DNA of 64,000 nt from an uncultured Bacteroidota bacterium (lineage in GTDB: Bacteria > Bacteroidota > Bacteroidia > Bacteroidales > P3). The position numbers and the translations under genes are program-made. The stretch is from assembly GCA_902777005.1 (NCBI GenBank), contig CACYSB010000005.1:211514-275513 (forward strand), given 5' to 3'. How positions within the stretch are numbered: position 1 is the first letter of the stretch; each line of letters opens with the position of its first letter. Of this stretch, positions 60,294 to 64,000 are shown in pieces. The notes under the pieces were generated by a model that was given only the letters and a program-made list of their open reading frames with translations, made no database searches and was not told where the DNA came from.

Positions 60294-61784
60294 ATGTATC
60301 GTAAGGGGTTGATAATAGTGTTTTTGCTGCTGCTGTGCGTCGGTCGCGCAATGGCGTTTGATTTCTCGGTGCCGATGTCGGGCGGGAATACACTTTATTT
60401 CAGCTACGTCGAAGGCGGCGTGGCGGTGGTGCACCCCAACACATCGGCGGTTCCGGCGCAAGGTTGGAACGGCTATCCGAGGCCCGTTGGCGCCGTCACC
60501 ATCCCTTCTACGGTGGTGCACAACGATGTTGAGTACAATGTCGTGGCTGTGAGTGACTATGCTTTTTTCGGGTGTTCCGGCATCACGTCGCTCACTGTTG
60601 GCGAAGGGGTTGAGATGCTATGCGCCAGTTCTTTCCGAGGCTGTTCGGCGTTAACATCTGTATCGTTGCCATCCACCATGGATACCATAGGCAATTATGT
60701 TTTCTATGGCTGCACTGATTTGCAGAGTGTTGCCGTGCAGAGTCTCGTGCCGCCGCGTTGCGCTGCCGGTGCTTTTTTCGATGATCCTCTGTACGCTGCC
60801 ACGCTTACAGTGCCTCATGGCAGTACAACAGCCTATAGCACGGTGGTGCCGTGGAGTGAATTTGGCACCATTGTTGAAGCGATATATGAAGTGACAGTCA
60901 CTGCCACAGCCAACAATGAGCAGCGCGGCAGTGTGGAGGGCGGCGGCACATATACATACGGCACCGGCGTTGAGCTTGTAGCCACTCCGGCGGAGGGCTG
61001 CTTCTTCGCATGCTGGGACGACGGCGACACGCTGAATCCGCGTATGGTGACAGCTGACGAGAACCGTTCGTTCGTGGCATTGTTCTTTGCTATGCAACAC
61101 GATTCGGTGCCGGTGCCCGTCTACGACACTGTCGTTGTGCACGACACCGTCACAATGGTTGTGGTGCATGTGGACACTGTCGATGTGCATGACACGGTCA
61201 CCACAGTTGTAGTGCAAGTTGACACTGTGGTTGTGCACGACACGGTATCATCCGTCGTGGTGCATGTGGACACTGTGGTTGTGCACGACACCGTTACCGT
61301 AACGATTACGGAAATAGATACCGTTTACATCATAGACACCGTGACGCCAACTATCTTCCGACTCACCGTAGCCGCCGAGGGTGGGGGAGTGGGTATTGGC
61401 AACGGTCTGTTGCCTGCCGGCACGGTGGCCGAGATAGGAGCCCTGCCGACGGAGGGCAACCGCTTTGTGCGGTGGAGCGACGGTGGCAGCGACAATCCCC
61501 GCACGGTAACGCTGACTGGCAACATGAGCTTCACGGCCGTCTTCGAGACGCTGGGCGTGCATGTCGTGGACCAAGGCCTGCCGTGGACGGCGGTGGCTGA
61601 AGGCGGAGACATCGTTGTGAGCGGTGTGTCGGGACGCCACCTGCGCATATTCTCTGTCGACGGACGCCAGCTCTACAGTGCCTCGGTGGAGAGCGAGGCG
61701 GTGCGCTTCCGCTGCGCGGCGGGGGTGTACCTGCTGAGCGTCGACGGCGGGGCGGCCCGCAAGGTAGTGACAACGAAACACTAA
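60294..61784 (+). CDS. secreted LRR protein with DTV repeat stalk and T9SS-like end
   Basis: 496 residues. Signal peptide 1-21 (GRAMA). Short BspA-like LRR region about 60-165 (SDYAFFGCSGITSLTVGEGV, SSFRGCSALTSVSLPSTM), one InlB-type repeat 198-270 (CWDDGDTLNPRM), then 10 DTV units in a 16-residue double repeat (HVDTVDVHDTVTTVVV) at 276-350, a second InlB-type repeat, and a C-terminal sorting-like domain ending GAARKVVTTKH. Domain order resembles the big LRR gene and the stalk resembles the M14 protein. Probably surface exposed and O-glycosylated. Confidence 0.85.
   Translation: MYRKGLIIVFLLLLCVGRAMAFDFSVPMSGGNTLYFSYVEGGVAVVHPNTSAVPAQGWNGYPRPVGAVTIPSTVVHNDVEYNVVAVSDYAFFGCSGITSLTVGEGVEMLCASSFRGCSALTSVSLPSTMDTIGNYVFYGCTDLQSVAVQSLVPPRCAAGAFFDDPLYAATLTVPHGSTTAYSTVVPWSEFGTIVEAIYEVTVTATANNEQRGSVEGGGTYTYGTGVELVATPAEGCFFACWDDGDTLNPRMVTADENRSFVALFFAMQHDSVPVPVYDTVVVHDTVTMVVVHVDTVDVHDTVTTVVVQVDTVVVHDTVSSVVVHVDTVVVHDTVTVTITEIDTVYIIDTVTPTIFRLTVAAEGGGVGIGNGLLPAGTVAEIGALPTEGNRFVRWSDGGSDNPRTVTLTGNMSFTAVFETLGVHVVDQGLPWTAVAEGGDIVVSGVSGRHLRIFSVDGRQLYSASVESEAVRFRCAAGVYLLSVDGGAARKVVTTKH
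61119..61343 (+). repeat. coding DTV repeat array
   Basis: Ten DTV triplets at alternating 7- and 9-residue spacing, from VYDTV to IIDTV. Each triplet fits the D(S/T)(A/I/L/V/M/T) O-glycosylation motif. Confidence 0.85.
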
Positions 61785-61796
61785 AGACCATAAGAT

Positions 61797-63197
61797 ATGA
61801 AACTGCAATTCATGGGTGCCACCCGCGAGGTGACCGGTAGCAAACACCTGATAACCACCAAGCATGGAGTGAAGATACTGCTCGACTGCGGCATGTATCA
61901 GGGCAAGGGCCTGGAGACCGACGCCATGAACCGTGACCTCGGCTTCGACCCGAAGGAGATTGACTATCTGATACTGAGCCATGCACACATAGACCACAGC
62001 GGTCTTATACCCTTCATATACAAGCAGGGGTTCCGCGGCACCGTGCTCTGCACACCGGCCACGCGCGACCTCTGCGCCGTGATGCTGGCCGACGCGGGCC
62101 GCATACAGGAGCAGGACACGCAGACCTTCAACAAGAAGCGCAAGGCACAGGGGCTGGAACCCGTGGAGCCCATCTACGACGAGCAGGACGCCCAGCAGTG
62201 CATGAGCTGCTTCATAAGCGTGCCCTACCACAAGAAATTCAACATCGAGGGCGAGGTGACGGTGGAGTTCTTCGACGCCGGACATATACTCGGCTCGGCA
62301 TTCGTGTACCTTGAAATCAAGGACGGCCGCCGTCTGATACGCCTCGGATTCACGGGCGACATAGGTCGCTACAACAAGCAGATACTCAAGGACCCCGAGC
62401 CCTTCCCCCAGGTGGACTACCTGATAATGGAGAGCACCTACGGCGACCGTCTGCACGAGAGCATACAGGACGCCGAGCAGGAGCTGCTGATGGCGGTGCT
62501 CGACACCTGCACAAAGAAGAAGGGCAAGCTCATAATTCCAAGCTTCGCCATAGGCAGGGCACAGGAAATCATCTATGCCCTCGACCGGCTGGAGCACGCC
62601 AAGCTGCTGCCAGACATCGACGTGTTTGTCGACAGTCCCCTTTCCATCTCGGCCACTGATATCATGCGCCTGCATACGGAGTGCTTCAATGATGCCATAG
62701 CCGAGTACTGTAAGACCGACCCCGACCCCTTCGGCTTCAATCGGTTGCACTACATACAGAGCGTCATGGAGAGTAAGCAGCTGAACATACGCCACAAGCC
62801 CTGCGTCATAATCGCGGCGAGCGGCATGATGGAGGCCGGCCGCGTGAAGCACCATCTGGCCAACCACATCGACAATCCCGCCACGACGGTGCTGTGTGTG
62901 GGCTACTGCGAGCCGAGCACACTGGGAGCCAAGATTATGCGCGGTGACGAGGAGGTGAGCATCTTCGGCCAGAAACACAAGGTGCGCGCCGAGCTGCGCC
63001 GTATCGACTCCCTGTCTGGACATGGAGACTATGAGGAAATGATGCGCTACATAGGCTGTATAGACAAGAAGAAAGTGAAGCGCCTGTTCCTCGTACACGG
63101 TGAGGAAGAGACGCAGCAGCACTTTGCCGAGACTCTCGGCAAGGCCGGCTGGAAGCATGTAAGCATTCCGGCATTCAGGGAAGAAGTTGAACTGTAA
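61797..63197 (+). CDS. MBL-fold beta-CASP ribonuclease
   Basis: 466 residues. Metallo-beta-lactamase motif SHAHIDHSG (61-69; His62, His64, Asp66, His67), then beta-CASP motifs: MESTYGDRLHES, IPSFAIGRAQEI, FVDSPLSISATDI and ASGMMEAGRVKHHL; final His in LSGHGDYEEM. Related to CPSF-73-like archaeal/bacterial RNases (YsH1/RNase J distant group). Probably processes RNA. Follows the LRR gene by 12 bp; nothing ties it functionally to that gene. Confidence 0.93.
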   Translation: MKLQFMGATREVTGSKHLITTKHGVKILLDCGMYQGKGLETDAMNRDLGFDPKEIDYLILSHAHIDHSGLIPFIYKQGFRGTVLCTPATRDLCAVMLADAGRIQEQDTQTFNKKRKAQGLEPVEPIYDEQDAQQCMSCFISVPYHKKFNIEGEVTVEFFDAGHILGSAFVYLEIKDGRRLIRLGFTGDIGRYNKQILKDPEPFPQVDYLIMESTYGDRLHESIQDAEQELLMAVLDTCTKKKGKLIIPSFAIGRAQEIIYALDRLEHAKLLPDIDVFVDSPLSISATDIMRLHTECFNDAIAEYCKTDPDPFGFNRLHYIQSVMESKQLNIRHKPCVIIAASGMMEAGRVKHHLANHIDNPATTVLCVGYCEPSTLGAKIMRGDEEVSIFGQKHKVRAELRRIDSLSGHGDYEEMMRYIGCIDKKKVKRLFLVHGEEETQQHFAETLGKAGWKHVSIPAFREEVEL

Positions 63198-63211
63198 ATA
63201 ATTGTTGAACC

Positions 63212-63424
63212 ATGGAGAATAACAACTATCGTCGTTTATTGCGCAGCACCACCGACCGCCGCATTGCCGGTGTGTGTGGTGGTTTGGCCAAGTACACAAA
63301 CACCGACCCCACGGTGGTGCGCATACTGTTCCTTTTGTCAATCATCTTCGGCGGCTTTGGCATCTGGGCCTACCTCGTCGTGTGGCTCATCGCTCCGGAG
63401 GATAACCGTTTGGAAAACAAGTAA
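63212..63424 (+). CDS. PspC-domain protein
   Basis: 70 residues. RRIAGVCGGLAKYTNTDPTV, then one long hydrophobic segment (about 30-62, FLLSIIFGGFGIWAYLVVWL) and a short tail. PspC domain, here stand-alone without other phage-shock genes. Starts 14 bp after the nuclease and 3 bp before cstA. Confidence 0.9.
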   Translation: MENNNYRRLLRSTTDRRIAGVCGGLAKYTNTDPTVVRILFLLSIIFGGFGIWAYLVVWLIAPEDNRLENK

Positions 63425-63427
63425 GCT

Positions 63428-64000
63428 ATGGTATCATTCGTTATTGCTGTTGTATTGCTGGTACTGGGCTACTGGCTTTATTCCAAGGTTATCGAGCGTG
63501 TCATTGGTGTTGACCCGCAGCGTACTACGCCTGCCGTGGCGCACCCCGACGGTGTGGACTATGTGCCCATGAAGCCGTGGCGCATATTCCTTATCCAGTT
63601 TCTGAATATCGCTGGTGTGGGCCCGATTATCGGCGCAGTTATGGGAGCTCAGTTCGGTACTGCGTCGTACCTGTGGATTGTCTTCGGCTGCATCCTGGCC
63701 GGTGCGGTGCATGACTTTATCGCGGGCTTCATCAGCCTGCGGCAGGACGGCGCCTCGCTGCCTGAAATCCACGGCCGCTACCTCGGCAACGGCATGAAGC
63801 AGTTCATGCGCGGCTTCACGGTGGTGCTGATGATTCTGGTGGGCGCCGTGTTTGTGAACACACCCGCCACGCTGCTCACGCAGGACATCTTCGTCCCCGC
63901 CGGACTGCGTCATCTGGACCACAGCGTGATACAGTACTTCTGGGTGGTAATCATCTTCCTCTACTACCTGCTGGCTACCTTGCTGCCGATAGACAAAATC
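63428..64000 (+). CDS. cstA: carbon starvation protein CstA-like transporter (5' part)
   Basis: First 191 residues; continues past the window. Begins MVSFVIAVVLLVLGYW; GVDPQRTTPAVAHPDGVDYVP, FLNIAGVGPIIGAVMGAQFG and GAVHDFIAGFISLRQDGASLP are strong CstA signatures. CstA family members are peptide or pyruvate transporters used under carbon limitation. Confidence 0.95.
   Translation, partial: MVSFVIAVVLLVLGYWLYSKVIERVIGVDPQRTTPAVAHPDGVDYVPMKPWRIFLIQFLNIAGVGPIIGAVMGAQFGTASYLWIVFGCILAGAVHDFIAGFISLRQDGASLPEIHGRYLGNGMKQFMRGFTVVLMILVGAVFVNTPATLLTQDIFVPAGLRHLDHSVIQYFWVVIIFLYYLLATLLPIDKI

Noticed and set aside
61248..63341. 697-residue minus-strand reading frame
   Set aside because: Antisense to the MBL/beta-CASP gene, whose motifs are complete; long antisense frames are common here because stop codons are rare in the GC-rich reverse frames.

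Overview
The window looks like chromosomal DNA of a Bacteroidota, most likely order Bacteroidales. The evidence is: promoters of the TTTG-N19-TAnnTTTG type; BspA-like leucine-rich-repeat surface proteins; three secreted proteins ending in type IX secretion (T9SS)-like sorting domains (ends such as ARKVVVIK and ARKVVVVR); a GldF-GldG fusion; a BtuB/BtuG cobalamin locus; DUF4476, DUF4340 and OMP_b-brl_3 families; many SPI/SPII signal peptides. Genes are dense and mostly housekeeping. I saw no tRNA, rRNA, insertion sequence, prophage or CRISPR array.

Layout. 0-5 kb (minus): etfB-etfA-acyl-CoA dehydrogenase and a PagL-like outer-membrane protein. 5-11 kb (minus): fabH-fabF-fabZ-fabG, a GT39 glycosyltransferase and a nitroreductase. 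11-20 kb (plus): membrane LytTR regulator, ftsE, OmpA-like protein, FemAB-like acyltransferase, rlmH, a coiled-coil lipoprotein, a beta-barrel protein, the DRTGG-PHP pair and a DUF4476 protein. 20-23.3 kb (minus): cobalamin riboswitch-btuB-btuG. 23.8-27.7 kb (plus): a 1282-residue LRR/InlB-repeat surface protein. 27.8-39.4 kb (minus): one long colinear run: M28-like protein, gldFG, DUF4340, surE, small membrane protein, lpxB, SpoIID-like, thioredoxin-like, ftsY, rimO. 39.8-44.5 kb (plus): M14 carboxypeptidase with a repeat stalk, then a Wzz-like protein, O-antigen ligase-like protein and NlpC/P60 hydrolase. 44.5-46.3 kb (minus): ClC channel. 46.4-55.2 kb (plus): OmpA lipoprotein, TonB-dependent receptor, YbjQ, and a Ytr-like ABC/GntR operon. 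55.2-59.9 kb (minus): yidC, nhaD and an unknown membrane-anchored protein. 60.3-64 kb (plus): second LRR/T9SS protein, MBL/beta-CASP nuclease, PspC protein, partial cstA.

The most unusual content is non-coding or repetitive. (1) Five intergenic copies of a roughly 80-140 bp imperfect inverted element built from 11-bp units (CGGTTGTTTAC/CGGTTGTTCTA and complements) with a purine-rich CGGAG tail. All five point the tail toward a downstream gene start, and the three T9SS-cargo genes each have one upstream. (2) Heptamer arrays (RGGTTAM and other 7-mers) that exactly fill gaps between genes of operons, running into stop or start codons. (3) Helically phased 11-bp and 10-bp direct repeats abutting the promoter of the large LRR gene. 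(4) Octapeptide/hexadecapeptide DTT/DTV repeats in two secreted proteins, dense arrays of the Bacteroidetes O-glycosylation motif. (5) Octamer microsatellites inside the conserved genes btuB and rimO. None of these could be tested here by database search.
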